Below are positions 35,875 to 48,229 of a DNA stretch of 64,000 nt, piece after piece; position 1 is the stretch's first letter, and each line of letters opens with the position of its first letter. The stretch lies in contig QLIY01000278.1 in NCBI GenBank assembly GCA_003260075.1, positions 1-64,000 on the forward strand. The letters are read 5' to 3'. Source of the DNA: Phallusia mammillata (Eukaryota > Chordata > Ascidiacea > Phlebobranchia > Ascidiidae). The position numbers were made by a program, and so were the translations under genes. The notes beneath the pieces are model-generated. The model saw only the letters and a program-made list of their open reading frames with translations, was not told the DNA's origin and did no database searches.

Positions 35875-36290
35875 CAGGGGTCACCAAACTACGGCCCGCG
35901 GGCCGGATCCGGATTTTGTACTGTGGGAATATTCAGAATTGATGTTACCGAGTTTCATAGGATTATAACGCCCAGGATTGATCCAAAGCCAGTTTGTTAC
36001 GTCACAGACAAGTCTACAAGTGTTAATTGTGCGCAAACAAGTGCCTTCTTTTCTCACTTGTGGCGTAATATACACAAGCATTTCTCGTAAAATGAGACTA
36101 ATTATACAGTTTAACAGTCGCATGACTACTTTTTGAATGGGATTGTAGAAAGACCATATCTTGGCGCACCTAAAAACGCCTCGCGGGCTAAGTTTGGAAA
36201 GACGGCGCTAGGGCATGTAAACTACGTGGCCCGCGCGAATCATTATTAGCACTCATCCGGCCCGCAGTGAAAAAAGTTTGGTGACCCCTG
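35875..36290. mobile_element. hAT non-autonomous element upstream of GPCR gene B (416 bp)
   Basis: Ends CAGGGGTCACCAAAC and GTTTGGTGACCCCTG are inverted copies, with the perfect 8-bp duplication CAGTAGAA at 35867-35874 and 36291-36298. It lies about 125 bp upstream of the gene B start and is absent from gene A. Confidence 0.9.
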
Positions 36291-36415
36291 CAGTAGAACA
36301 TAGTTGTGATTAGCATCTTTGTAGTGTTTTTGCATTCAGCAGTCAAAGTGGTATTTTTTATGTAATTAAGACAGTTTTTAGTCAGTGTTACGTCAGGCAT
36401 ACATCGTACTTCAAC

Positions 36416-39400
36416 ATGTCTCATCATATGATGGTTTTATTTCTTTGCTGGGTAGTAATGCTTATCGTCCTTTATGCTGGAAGTGAAGGTAAATGTTTTA
36501 ATTTATTGATCAAACTAAAGATACTTTTTCGAAATGAAAATATTTAACACAGTTAAACACGTGTATTAAACTAATTTGATGCAAAAATCAACTTAATAAA
36601 AATATTACTTTGTGAGTTGATTTATGTTTGCGTACACAAATTTTAGATTTTGTGGTTTCAGCTCAATCCAATACTGGATGTCGACAAGAAACTGACTTCA
36701 CCCGTTGCATAGGTAAAGTATTATGTCCCATACTGTATAATTGTTATTATGTATACAAACGCTTCTTTTCATGTTTTATGTCAACTATTTGACTTGTCTG
36801 TTAAAATTTAACTTTAGGATATGGTTTGTTTAGTTTGTCAGGGCCATACTTTGAATGCAACTTGTGCTAGTGGGAAAAAGATTCAAATATTTTCAGCTCT
36901 TTATGGAAGACTTCAGCCATACTCAGAGTAAGTGTAAGAAGTGTTTCGGTTTTATTCATTCAATCCGATGGCCAATCTGAATTATTTTAACGTTTGCTTT
37001 AAGTTTGGTTCCATGAAATTTCAGTTGTTTTTTAGAATTTTTCTTTATTATTGCTTTTGTTAGTATTGACACCTTTAACTATAGTATAACACGATAGCAA
37101 AACAAGATCCACTTTTGGAGCGTTTGAATTCGCAGCAGCAATCATTATTGACAATTGCGCTACTGTAAAATATTAATTTGCGTTGAGCTATTAAATAATA
37201 TAGTTTTTTCGCAGTTGTATTGAAAACTGTGCAGTCGTTATGAATCATAGCAATTATTGGTTGATTTTTTTTCCGTATTTCTAAAATCAAAAACAATTTC
37301 TGGTGCATTTTTTGCTGAAGGGTTTGTGATAGCAGCGCAAGCATGGAAGATTTAAACTGCAATGGATCTGAAGGCGTGGCCAAGATTATAAATTTGTGTC
37401 AAGGCAAATCTCACTGCTTACTTTCAACATCTAATTTCAGCAATCCGTGTTATAACACTTACAAATACATCGACATAAACTTTACCTGCCCTGTACCAAA
37501 ACGTGAGTAACGTGCGTTTTTTTACAAATAAGTTTATATTAATCGACACAAGAAAGTAGAAAGCAGTTTTCAAAAGTGTTTCTTTCCCAAACAATGGGTG
37601 ACCAAGATGTTTGGTTATTTTTGCCAGTAAATATTAATTTTTGATTTATATGCTTTTCAGTAAGCATGCTATCAAAAATTTAAAAACTGTTCCAGCAGAT
37701 AATGAAAAAAAAGTGAAAAGAATTACATATAGATGTATTTCAGTACGTGCCTGAACTTAAGAATTGGATAAACCTTTGTGAGATCAACTGAGAAAGGAAT
37801 GCGAAAGACTGTGGTAATACATGAAAGTTGTTTTACAGATGAATTGGCTGTGCAAGCTCTCACTCATCTTAATCTTGTTGAAGCAAATGGTTTCGAAAAT
37901 CTCGAAATCAACATTCAGGATATTTCACAAAATCATCCCGAAACAAATGGAACAATCTACAACAATGGAAATACTAAACTATATATCGTAGTTACGGAAA
38001 TAAACCAGAAGACATACAATTCATTCCTTGAGCTGGGGTCATCTCACATGAACTTTACACTCCAAACAAATAACGTTAGTCGAATCGTAGCTACTGTGTT
38101 TGCGTATAAGATAAACCAACCGAGCACTGCAGAGGCTCAAATAGCCAATACCAGTTCTCTCGCTGGAAGGCGGTACATGGCTGCAGAAAACACAACTTTT
38201 ATTGTCATTAATGGCTGGGACGCCGATAGCTTCCTGCGTTCATCCAATGACACAGCAGGTAACGATCAACTGCAAGGAAACGCAAACCTTGTCGTAACCC
38301 CCGCGTCGTCTGAATCAGTCTGCAAACAAGTTAAAGAAGAAATAGAAAGTTCAACAAACCTGATGATTAGAAAATTACAATCCATATGTCTCTTCGTCGA
38401 ACCGTCATCCAATCGGTATTCTGACGTGGGCTACGGCACATGTATTGATGATGTAACAGGTGACGTCACTTGCAAATGCAATCACCTCACTATTTTTACC
38501 GTGCTTTTGGCTGTGGAAACCACAATACCTGAGGGTGTTAAGGTAGATATCTATACTGATGTGATGATAAAGTATTTCTACTTTGACCTTGTGGTTGTAT
38601 TTTCAGCTTACATCTTACACAACAGAGTCAGCATCTGTAGCATTTCTCATTGCTACCATAGTCATACTCTGCATACACCAGCGAAACGACGATAAGACTC
38701 CGATTCAAATCAGCTTGTCATTGGCTCTTCTGCTTCTTCACGCAACCAACATATCACATGACCTCGCGGTCTCACATGAAATCTCATGTATGATTTTCAC
38801 GGTGACCGTGCATTACCTCTTGCTATGTGTTGGTAAGCATGCAGGTTTTAAACGAAAAAAAGTTTAAATCGTAGTCATATTCTTGGTTTCTTTAACAGGA
38901 ATGTGGTTTCTTATCGAAGGAGTTCGTCTAATGATTGCCACCTCGTTTCCATATGCTTTCGAGGCACAAGATCCCCAAAACCGTGTTAAGGTCTTTATGG
39001 TAGTAGGTTGGGTTGTTCCGGCTCTTATAGTGGGTGTTGCTGCGGGTGTGGGGTTTTCCCACGATATTTACATGAAACCCCAACCGTTTTTCGAGCAGTG
39101 TAACGAATTTGAAAACCAAACTGCATCCATTCCTAAGTATGACAGATGCTGGTTGGCTCCCGGTACTCCCCCCCCCCGATCTTCTACGCTTCGGTCTTCG
39201 CTCCTCTTGCTCTCATACTCTTCACGAACATCATGATCATCGTGAAGACCACTCACGTGATGTACAACACAAAAAGGTTGCAAAACAGAGACGAGAATCC
39301 GGAAGTAGAGAATGCACTGAGAGCAGCAAAGTCATTCTTTCTTCTGCTCGTAATGCTTGGAGGCACTTGGAGTTTGGCATTCTTCACAGGTATGTTCCAT

Positions 39401-40051
39401 ACATAATTAAACAATGCATATTTTTTAGCTTGATGCAGTGCACACTGTTGAACTTGTAAGTCTTATGTAATCAGCCCCCCCCCCAATGCATATTTTTTAG
39501 CTTGATGCAGTGCACACTGTTGAACTTGTAAGCCTTATGCAGCTGGTGACATAACACTTGCATCGTGGGTCAGAGGTAGTGCCTCACAAAATATGTTGGA
39601 TGTCATAACTGTGCATAAACCACGGAACTGGAATTACTTTGGAATCAAAGTGGTTTTGGCTCAATGCCACTTTGCGCAATACTGCTTTGCAATACGTCCT
39701 TTTTGCATAATTTTGTAGGTTTTACAAACATTAACCAACCTTCCAATACTCGTTTTGCCCAATTGTAGGGAGCCTGTGCATCACCTAAGCAGATGTCTCT
39801 CCCCAACTTAATCCAATCACTACATTTAATATTGTTTAACTTCGTGCATTTTTGCAGGAATCGGGTACGATATTTCGAACGAGGTGTTCATGTACATCAA
39901 CAGCCTGGTGAACGGATCGCACGGAATCGTCGTCTTCCTTCTGTACTGCGTCATGAACCGCGTCACCAGACAGGAAATTCTACCGTGTAAGACTTGGTCT
40001 AATGAACCGCAACGAGACAGCGCAGACACGGGCTTACCTCACTTACGTTAA
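36416..40051 (+). CDS. Adhesion-type GPCR gene B: SUEL lectin, GAIN/GPS, 7TM
   Basis: Eight exons: 36416-36488, 36662-36712, 36834-36927, 37321-37502, 37839-38542, 38607-38832, 38899-39389 and 39858-40051, all GT-AG with consistent phases. The product would be about 670 residues. It has a signal peptide, a SUEL lectin domain (about residues 42-132, with ATCASGKKIQIFSALYGRLQ), a GAIN domain (134-368) and a GPS with CKCNHLTIF that would cleave near residue 350. Seven helices follow, with GTWSLAFF in TM6 as in adhesion GPCRs. Latrophilins share SUEL and GAIN, but the olfactomedin and HormR domains are absent here. One defect: a C10 run (39168-39177) between TM4 and TM5 breaks the frame, where gene A has ACTTCCATC. 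Eight or eleven C would restore it, so an assembly error is likely. Ligand unknown. Confidence 0.85.
39413..39536 (+). repeat. Local duplication split by C10 in gene B intron 7
   Basis: The sequence beginning AATGCATATTTTTTAGCTTG is present at 39413-39474 and again from 39485, separated by 10 C (39475-39484). Confidence 0.92.
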
Positions 40052-40800
40052 AGGTTCAATTTGAAACCACCTGTTGAGCGATTTGTTTCAACACATTGAC
40101 GTTTTTTGTTCTGGTCATAACAATAATGGCAGTAGTAATTTAGTGTTTATATTAGATGTATTGATCTTGTCGGGATATTATTAGTACCATTGGCCATGCA
40201 ACGTCGGGGTAACGAAGTTCTAACCTGACAACTGTTTCCGCAAATTGCTATTGGCGACTTTGCATTATCTAAACACAATTGATCTCATGATGCAATTGGA
40301 ACTCTGAAGCGTCTGTTATTTTACAATATTGTTGTTCTTTGTGTCAAAATGAGTTATTCAACAGCACAGTTTTGGAGAAGAAACATTGTGTTCTTTTTCT
40401 ACAAGTATAATATACCGCTGGAAGCATTAGTGTAAAAAACATTTTCAATGATAAGTTTTTTGTATTTGTTTCATGCCATGTTTCCGCGTTGCGTTTTAAT
40501 GCAATTACCCAGGTTTTTACCTTTGTTTGCACGTATTTAAAGCCAATCATTTCGGCTTTCATTACTTCTGCTGTATATTAAACCACACACATACACATGA
40601 ACAGTAGTATGTCGTCACATCGTATTTCAACGTACATGTTGTTGATGCATCTTTGTCATCTTTTAACCGTTTCTTTCACCGGATTCAATGATGTTACGAT
40701 TTGCCAGCCCATGTATTTTCCCGCTATGACAACGTTGTCTGTCTTGTTATCAGAATTTTGTTTGCATTGCGTTCATTGCACCATGGCTTGACGTGCTAAA

Positions 40801-41050
40801 CAGGTGCACTTTTGGTGTTGTTTACACATTGGCAACAATGCAATACCCTTTAATTAAAATGTATTTAACATTTTTAATATGGACATCTTTCTATCGCCTT
40901 TGAAAGCGTTGCAAAGTATTTGTTTTTCCTGGGTTTGGCTTTCATATTTTAACACCTTTTTCAAAAAGTTTTGGTGTTCTTAACCAACATTGTTACCTCG
41001 ACCAACGAAATTTGAATCGGTGTATTTTAAATCTTTTGTGTCGATTTGGT
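40801..41050. other. No gene recognised
   Basis: AT-rich sequence after the end of the segmental duplication. Confidence 0.4.
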
Positions 41051-41064
41051 CTCTTTGATCTTAG

Positions 41065-41411
41065 AAAATAATGTATATTTTTTGTGTCTGTATAAATTGT
41101 GAATGTAGTGGTAATAAACACGTGTGCGTTAACTAACATTCTCTAAATGTATTGTAAGAACGGAATATAAGAATTATCCCCCCCCCCTATTTTTTGTGTC
41201 TGTATAAATTGTGAATGTAGTGGTAATAAACACGTATGCATTAACTAACATTCTCTAAATGTATTTGTAAGAACGGAATATAAGAATTACCCCCCCCCCC
41301 ATAATGTATATTTTTTGTGTCTGTATAAATTGTGAATGTAGTGGTAATGAACACGTGTGCATTAACTAACTTTCTCTAAATGTATTTGTAAGAACGGAAT
41401 ATAAGAATTAT
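41065..41411 (+). repeat. Tandem triplicate of a 112-bp unit split by C10 and C11
   Basis: Three near-identical units (containing TGTCTGTATAAATTGTGAAT and ending AAGAACGGAATATAAGAATT) are separated by C runs at 41178-41187 and 41290-41300. The copies differ by a few substitutions and one indel. Confidence 0.92.
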
Positions 41412-41805
41412 GTGGGCAGCACCAACCGTAAAGTGAAGTACAGAAAATTAGGTTATGTGCAACTGAGTTTAAATTACTTGCAAATGTTGGTGAAGTCAGA
41501 ACGGGTAACACGCAATCAGTAACAAGTTTAAAGAGATCGCCAAAACGAGGGAATTTTCTAATCCAGGGGCTTTTAACCAAGTGTGCGTGCAGGTTTTGGA
41601 GTATGTACTTAATTTGAGATGCGGATGAGGGACATATATAGATTTGCAGCAATACAAAGATGCTAGAATTGTGCCTTGTTCTGAACCCAGAAAGTTTTAG
41701 TGACATTGTTAAGTTAAGACCAAGTGCTTACCCGATATTCAAATATTTTTAACGGGGTTCGGCCCAAGACGCTCCTGGGAACGAATTCCGATCAAGTACT
41801 TTGTA

Positions 41806-41848
41806 CATATATATATATATATNATATATATATATATATATATATATA
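41806..41848. repeat. TA microsatellite with an n at 41823
   Basis: (TA)n of about 43 bp, interrupted by a single n. Similar TA tracts occur at about 44529, 53043, 53328, 53474 and 63419. Confidence 0.9.
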
Positions 41849-42065
41849 GATGTGGGTCCGGTGGCGCGCCGGATTATTCGGCCAAGTTCAGGCCCCCGTT
41901 ATGTATATTGAAAGGTTTTTGAAAGCCGTTGCTGTACGACACTTAGTGGTCATTAAAATTAAGAGTTTGTAACCGCTAGATGACAGAGCGTAAAATAGTC
42001 TGCAGTAATGAAATACTATGCTGTACATGAACAGGTACTTGGCCGAATGGTCCGGCGCGCCTGAT
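41849..42065. repeat. Pair of inverted tRNA-like modules
   Basis: GGTCCGGTGGCGCGCCGGAT followed by TATTCGGCCAAG (about 41856-41887) is an inverted counterpart of CTTGGCCGAATGGTCCGGCG (about 42039-42058). TGGCCGAATGG resembles a tRNA box A. The 41930-42030 interior is a dispersed repeat also found at 51365-51450, 59935-59990 and 60566-60620. Confidence 0.55.
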
Positions 42066-42295
42066 CCATATACAGACATGTCATATTTCGCGTTGTAAAT
42101 GTTACGATACCAAACCGAGTGTATTCAGATGTTTTCGCTTTATGAATTCAGTACGGTTATAAGAATGTTCAAGATAACGTAGAGACGTATATACGCTCAC
42201 CTCAAGAAATCACCTGGCCTTTTCATTTACATAGTGCATTGGTTTTCAACCTGTGGTTTTCAACCTTTTTAGTAGCTTTCTGTTCTGCACAATTT

Positions 42296-42296
<1 letters not shown>

Positions 42297-42329
<33 letters not shown>
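42297..42329. repeat. Poly-C run, 33 nt
   Basis: Uninterrupted C next to hAT-like end fragments (TTTTCAACCTGTGG, 42243-42256). Confidence 0.95.
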
Positions 42330-42330
<1 letters not shown>

Positions 42331-42771
42331 ACCCAAATGATCAGCTCTGTTTTTAACGAAACCACTGTCTTGGTTATTTATTTTAATTGTTAATCTTGCT
42401 GGTTTCATAAATATATTAGACTAGTCAAGAAGAATTGGCCTATACTTTGGGCAACCCAACCAAACAGAGGTACGGCACACAGGTATAGTGAAACAATTGC
42501 AAACATTTTTTTTTGCTTGTAATTTGTTTATAAACTCAGTAAACCTACTGATTACGAGTTGTTGACATATGATGACGTCAAACAACATCGGGTTCGTTTT
42601 GTTGATTTATGACGGAATATTTTTATGTGATCAACGTTTACCAACAACGGTAAAAGCATTTAAAGCATTATAATGTCACTGCGGATGTTATGTTTTTGAG
42701 TCTTCTGCTCATACAATTAAACGGTTTGCACTGGGATCACGTTTTTTTGTTTCTTTTTAAAAATAAAAGAA

Positions 42772-43035
42772 CGGGTCACCAAGCTGGTTAAATACCAAGC
42801 GAACAACAATCCGGGTCCCGGAAAGACTCCTGTCGTGGGTTCGAATCTCACCACAGGCTAGATTTTTCTAGCCTACGCCTTGCCATGTGGTGGTGAATGC
42901 TTGGTGACCGGCTGATTCGGTATAGCGCCTTCAATGGGCCTGGCGTACTGTGATTTATATATGAGTGTGCCGTGATCGCTGGTCTGCATAGACGCTTCAG
43001 GGCTGATCCCAGTTATGAATTTCTGTTGATCTTAA
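42772..43035 (+). mobile_element. tRNA-derived SINE
   Basis: It contains a box B-like GGGTTCGAATCTCACC (42837-42852), then a conserved body (GGTGACCGGCTGATTCGG) and a tail module with GTGCCGTGATCGCTGGTCTG and GACGCTTCAGGGCTGATCCC. Related copies are at 48230-48460 and, inverted, 55240-55590. Confidence 0.7.
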
Positions 43036-43297
43036 GCGAACAACAATAGCTTCATTCGTTTTTTTTCCAACTTTATTTAGTTTACTATTTCCTAATACCT
43101 ACAAATAGGATAACTTTTTCTAACGAGCTGGCTTTTTACATTGTGTATAATTAGAGGTTGATGCATGTAAAATGCGACTTGAAACTTTTTGCAATTTTTA
43201 CTACAGTACACAACACTCACACAAACATTTCATCTGTATTTCATTGAAATAAAAACTTTGTTTCACAAAATGTATATCGATTACATATCGTGTAGAG

Positions 43298-44063
43298 CAG
43301 GGGTATCAAACTCGCAGTCCGCGGGCTGCATGCGGCCCACCAAGCCCTCCAATGCGGCCCACGAACACTCAACACCAAATGTAGTATTTTATCAGATTTT
43401 TGTCTAATTATATCAATTTTTCTTACTTTTCAAGGTGAAAGCTATTATTTAAACAGACATTTACAGAAATTTAGTTTATAAATAATAATTCATATGTTAT
43501 GAATAGACACGATAGTAATTAAACCGTTCCTCAAACCGTACGGCCACAGAAACGAGTTTGTGCGGCCGTAAACATATGTTCATTAAAATAATGTACTGGC
43601 GGCCATGATGTAATTTAAAATTCCATTGCAAAAAGTTTGATTTTCAAACTGCTCTAAACAGGTTTTGTGTTACTGAAAAGAGTAATACTAGCCTAGCAGC
43701 CATGTGTAGGCCTATTGTGTGCAAAAAAACCAGGCACCAAAAGCGTCACAATATAGATTATGACGTAATAAACAGTTAAAACTGATGCAGCTCAATCTTG
43801 TATCAAGTTGGAAATTAACATGGGCTTTGTGCGTCAATAGATGGTATATATATATGATATAAACCTATTTATTACATCTGTAATTTTATAACAAAAACCA
43901 GCAGATAAATGGCGCCTGTTGGTGAAATAAGAATCTGCAAAGCGGCCGCCTTAGCGAAAAGGTTGTTTAAGTGTAAAAAACTTGATCTAAAATCACATGC
44001 GGCCCTCGGCATAATTTTTAAACTGCAATCTGGCCCTCGAACCCCACGAGTTTGACACCCCTG
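43298..44063. mobile_element. hAT non-autonomous element (766 bp)
   Basis: Ends CAGGGGTATCAAACTCG and CGAGTTTGACACCCCTG are inverted copies with a perfect 8-bp duplication GTGTAGAG at 43290-43297 and 44064-44071. No transposase frame is seen. Confidence 0.9.
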
Positions 44064-44071
44064 GTGTAGAG

Positions 44072-44527
44072 TTTAAGAGCATTTGGGTTTGATTTAATTT
44101 GTTTGGCGTGACAAAGCACAGCAAAACAATAACAACACAAAAACAATCACCCAGCCAGAAATAGCTGCACAACGTTAGGACCAGGGCTGCCAAAGCTTGG
44201 GTTTTGCCCCAAGATCTTGGGTTTTTACTTGACGTCTTGGGTTCTTGGGTTTTATTTTGAAAATTATAGCAATTCTTGGGTTTTGAGTCTTATTGATGAA
44301 ATAAATATATGTAAGAACTATTTTAACGAGAAAAGTTTTTCGGGTAGCTGCAGTGTTTAGGCCATTTTATCATCTCTTTTATTTTCTCTCTTTTCTAGAC
44401 CCTAATTCTTTCTAGATAAGTATACAGGGAAAGCAATCGTTACACTTAAAAATGCAAATAAATCNTAAAATATTACAATTCAATTGCACAGTTGAGATAT
44501 ATGTGATCAATGTCATGCAAGATTTCA

Positions 44528-44562
<35 letters not shown>

Positions 44563-45197
44563 TAGAGTTTCTGTTATTACACAACACACAGAAAACAAAT
44601 CAGTCATGTTTTACGAATGTTTCTAGCATTAAATTATCCCGCATGATTTTTATGGCTTATTATAGTCAAATTTTCAGCTGATATTGCACAAGACAGCTGT
44701 TTTCACTGTTCGTACTGTTCAATTTGAATAGGTTTAAAAAGACACGCAAATGCGCTGCAAAAAAAAACGAAAATCAACAAGGTTCTGAATCCAAAATCCT
44801 TTCTGCCTTGTCAGATTTTTTTCTGATCATTTTAAGCCCATGAATGACATCATATATAAGTTGAGTTGATATGTTTAGTGCAAAACAGGGAATAACTGCA
44901 CGACCATTAAACGCCAATATGCGCAAAAAGCTTGCAAATAAAACTTGGTGAATGTTGTAATAACAACTTTTTTACAATTAAATGGCACACATATTTAGAC
45001 AACAATGCATTGATTGGGTTACAGGTCCTTGTTTTATTCGGATATACACAAGGCATAAAATATTCAAACACCGTCGTTCATCCATAAATAGTGGATGCAT
45101 TTGTCCATACGTTTCCATCTGCTTGAAGAAATTTGATAAGGGTAGTTCGACGATATTATTATTTATTTTTTTAAAATAGGGAGAGCATCAAACTTGA

Positions 45198-45198
<1 letters not shown>
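44072..45198. other. No gene recognised
   Basis: AT-rich; contains a CTTGGGTTTT-type short repeat (44190-44290), a TA microsatellite at about 44529-44558 and an n at 44465. Confidence 0.45.

Positions 45199-45259
<61 letters not shown>
45199..45259. repeat. Poly-C run, 61 nt
   Basis: Uninterrupted C, about 300 bp downstream of the stop codon of the minus-strand 7TM gene. Confidence 0.95.
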
Positions 45260-45559
45260 ACATCAAAAGATAGTTTCGGTTTTGCTGAAGGCGATCACTT
45301 TATTTAATGTTAGTCAAGATGGAATTAATTATTTTGTGTGCTTTCTGCATGATTGCTAACAGATAAAGTTTCGTAGATGTAGTTTGATATCTATTGTTGA
45401 TACGATAGGGCTATTACACACACACAAACCTATAAAATGTGCAGTGAGAAGTTTTCCGTGTTTGGGTTGTCTAACAGGAAATTTGCATAACATTTACAAC
45501 AAAAAACACAATTCAAACAACAAGATCATTAATCAGTGACAAAATTGTTGTGAGCAGTT

Positions 45560-46447
45560 TTATCCCATGTATGGAAGAGAGACTATTGGAATAACGCGAT
45601 TTCGTCTGTTTTCCAGCACCAGAAGGAAGGAAAATAATCTTTGCTTGTAGTTGGGAAATAAGGGGATCAAAGTTACATTCAGTGCGACCTGATCCAAGAC
45701 GTGAATGCAACCGATTATTGGTGGTGAAAGATAGGGAGATGTCCGTACATAAGGATGCAACAAGAGTAGAAGAACAGTGAACATGATATCTGTTACTACA
45801 CATGCTACAGTGCTTACAATTAATCGCTTGCTCACCTCTTCAACGCCTGAGAGGTTTCTGTAGTAAGTTGAAAGCGGAAGTAAGATGAGAAAAAGCAAGA
45901 CAATGTGAGATAAGATGTAACCTCCGTAGATAAAGGCGACCAAAGAACCAAGTTTCTCAAAGGAGCAACCGTAACGCATTTCATATTTTGTTCCAGTTGA
46001 TAATAAGAGCAATATAGAAAGTGAAGATGCAACAGCGAAAAGGAGCAAAACAAACTTGTTTGCATACTTTGCCATGTTCCATTTAGTAGATGAAGTTACT
46101 GATCTGTACAAAGCATGTTGTCGTAGCCACAGAATGAGATATACCGAGAAACGGTTGCCCATGTTTGCAATAACTAGCACACTTAAGCTGAATGTGCACA
46201 CACCGCTTAAATATTTTTTGACTGTGATATTGAGCAGAGGTGGAAGTAGAGATAAGATTAAAATATAAGAAGCAACACAGCAACATCTGTTAACTGTTTT
46301 CAGTTCATTTTCTTGCTTTGCAGCCAAATACACGGATGATGAGATTGCAAGATAAAAAATGATGCAGATAAGTACTGAAATTGCAACTGGTTCAATCACA
46401 TCCAACCAATAATTTCTGATCACAATTTCTGGTGTAGTTGTCTCCAT
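45560..46447 (-). CDS. Orphan seven-transmembrane protein (single coding exon)
   Basis: A 295-residue frame from the ATG at 46447. A splice acceptor-like TTTGCAG lies just upstream (about 46455), so a 5' UTR exon is likely. Seven hydrophobic segments fit a GPCR topology: residues about 15-42, 50-73, 78-112, 126-150, 165-195, 207-232 and 240-270. TM3 runs into NRFSVYLILWLRQHA, and TM7 holds NVTLIPLFPNYKQRL, with an acidic-N-P pattern only loosely like rhodopsin-type NPxxY. No clear family match. The N-terminus is short with no lectin or GAIN domain, so it is unrelated to genes A and B. It could be a lineage-specific chemoreceptor-like receptor (inference). The frame is intact, in contrast to most coding remnants here. 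Confidence 0.65.
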   Translation of the reverse strand: METTTPEIVIRNYWLDVIEPVAISVLICIIFYLAISSSVYLAAKQENELKTVNRCCCVASYILILSLLPPLLNITVKKYLSGVCTFSLSVLVIANMGNRFSVYLILWLRQHALYRSVTSSTKWNMAKYANKFVLLLFAVASSLSILLLLSTGTKYEMRYGCSFEKLGSLVAFIYGGYILSHIVLLFLILLPLSTYYRNLSGVEEVSKRLIVSTVACVVTDIMFTVLLLLLHPYVRTSPYLSPPIIGCIHVLDQVALNVTLIPLFPNYKQRLFSFLLVLENRRNRVIPIVSLPYMG

Positions 46448-46499
46448 TTGGAAACTGCAAATTTTACCAGGGTAATGAACGAACGTTAACAAATATGAT

Positions 46500-48229
46500 T
46501 TATTAAAACAAAACCTACCAAATACAAGATGAAAGGATTTTAGGAAGAGTAACGAATCGACTTTGTTTCAACTTTTTTTAATGTTAGTTAGATCTAATCA
46601 ACACGTTTTATCGTTTCCATATACGGTTCACTTTTAGATTACAATTGTATCAAGCAAACTGATCTTTTCAATGAAGTAGCCAACTTAGTAATACAACTTT
46701 TAATTAAAGTAACTTTATCATTTGCCAATTATCGAACTACTTCTTTTTTTACAATCGTCTGCAACGCTTATAAATGTTTCACTTTCACTAACTTTCTAAC
46801 ACACCGTGTTGGACACTGCACAAAAATGTTAAATGCAACAACATGCATGGTGTTTCATGTAAATCCTTCTGTAAACGAAAACATATCCACACAGTCTAAC
46901 TATCCCTGCCAGTAATGAACCCATTACCAGACAACGTATGTTTTGTAGGGATTTAACTATTTTATTGATTTTGCTTCGGAGCTATTAAAACATCACAATG
47001 CACGTAAATAATTTAACACCATCCATTACATAAACCTTTAACAATGACAGCTGGAAAAGATAAAAAAATGGAATTAAAATGTTTAACACATATAAGTCGT
47101 TTCGTTAAAATGAAGGAAAAAAATGTTCATCACATAAATTCTAATTTGACGCAAAATTTGCGTGCAATTTTTATTCCGCAAATAACCCAGAACAGAAACA
47201 AAACAGTTTTTCTGTTGAAAACGAATTGTTTGTTTCAAATTGAATTTATCTTGGTGATTACGGAACCTGTCTTGTTATTTAAATAAACTAAATTTTTAAG
47301 TTTATGTATTGATATTTTATGTATATTTCAGACGGAAATGTTTATTTAGTTAATTGATATGAACAGGCTGTTAAAAGTTCTGTGATTAGTTAAATCTATG
47401 GTATTATTTGATATTAATACTCTCTGTGCAAACTAACATCAATTTTATAACACTTTACTTTGAAAAACGTTTTAGTTAATTAATAGCGAGATAAGACAGA
47501 ATTTTAACACAGAGTTTATTGCTCATTGTGGAATTTATATTTTTTACAACGGGAAGTTATCATAAGAACTCACTATTTAATTGTGTTCAATAAGGCGCAT
47601 GACGCAGCTCAAATTGAACACAAACAGCGAGCACGCATAGGTAATTGGTGTTGGACTACAAGCAGAGAACATCGGATAAGTATTGTTTTCGCACAGACCT
47701 TTTCAAGGGCGAAGTGCAGTTCGTTTACGTACCAATGTCATTTTGCAATTGTCCAATCGTCAGCACGGGCTCATGTTGACAGTTCTGTCGCAAGAAAACC
47801 CAAGCTTACCCGACGGTTTATAAAAGGCATCGATGGCGAAACGATCAACCGCGTTTTTGAGTGCTGCTACAACAATACTCGAACGACACCGCGTTACCAG
47901 GCTTGACGTGCCCGAAATTCATCGCTTCGATGATTTCGCGTTTGTTTTTTGTAATCGCATTGTGTTTCGTATTGCTCGTTTATTGGCGGCTCAATAAACA
48001 AAAGATCGAAATGTTCCACTTAGTCGCGCTACAAAAGAAAAGTTGCAAACTAAAAAAATACATCAGTCGCTTTTTGTATTGTTAAACAAAATAAATAGTG
48101 CGCCAGGCACGTTAAAGGCGTTACACCGAAACGGCAGGTGACCAAGCATAGACTGATCCTAAAAATTATTGCGTGTTCATCTCAACAAACTATTGATCAA
48201 AATTGTGAACAATTCTATCAAAATGACAT
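46500..48229. other. No gene recognised
   Basis: AT-rich upstream flank of the 7TM gene. Overlapping open frames at 47526-48085 (126 and 74 codons, with other frames also open) have a less AT-rich composition but no recognisable similarity. Confidence 0.4.

Larger units (their letters stand above)
35488..40800 (+). repeat. Second copy of the GPCR segmental duplication
   Basis: Sequence from about 35488 to 40800 parallels 22820-31950: the upstream block (TAAGACACAGAGCT, AATATCTGATTGCCTTTT), all eight exons with identical lengths for exons 1, 3, 4 and 6, and the 3' flank. Length differences are mostly explained by mobile elements unique to one copy. Confidence 0.85.

Noticed and set aside
42837-42852. 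tRNA gene signalled by box B
   Set aside because: No acceptor stem or box A at tRNA spacing; the surrounding sequence recurs as a SINE.
46448-46492. Longer N-terminus of the 7TM protein
   Set aside because: That extension starts at TTG; the first ATG is at 46447 and an acceptor-like site lies between.
47526-47906. 126-codon plus-strand frame
   Set aside because: No family recognised and competing frames are open as well; left as unassigned.
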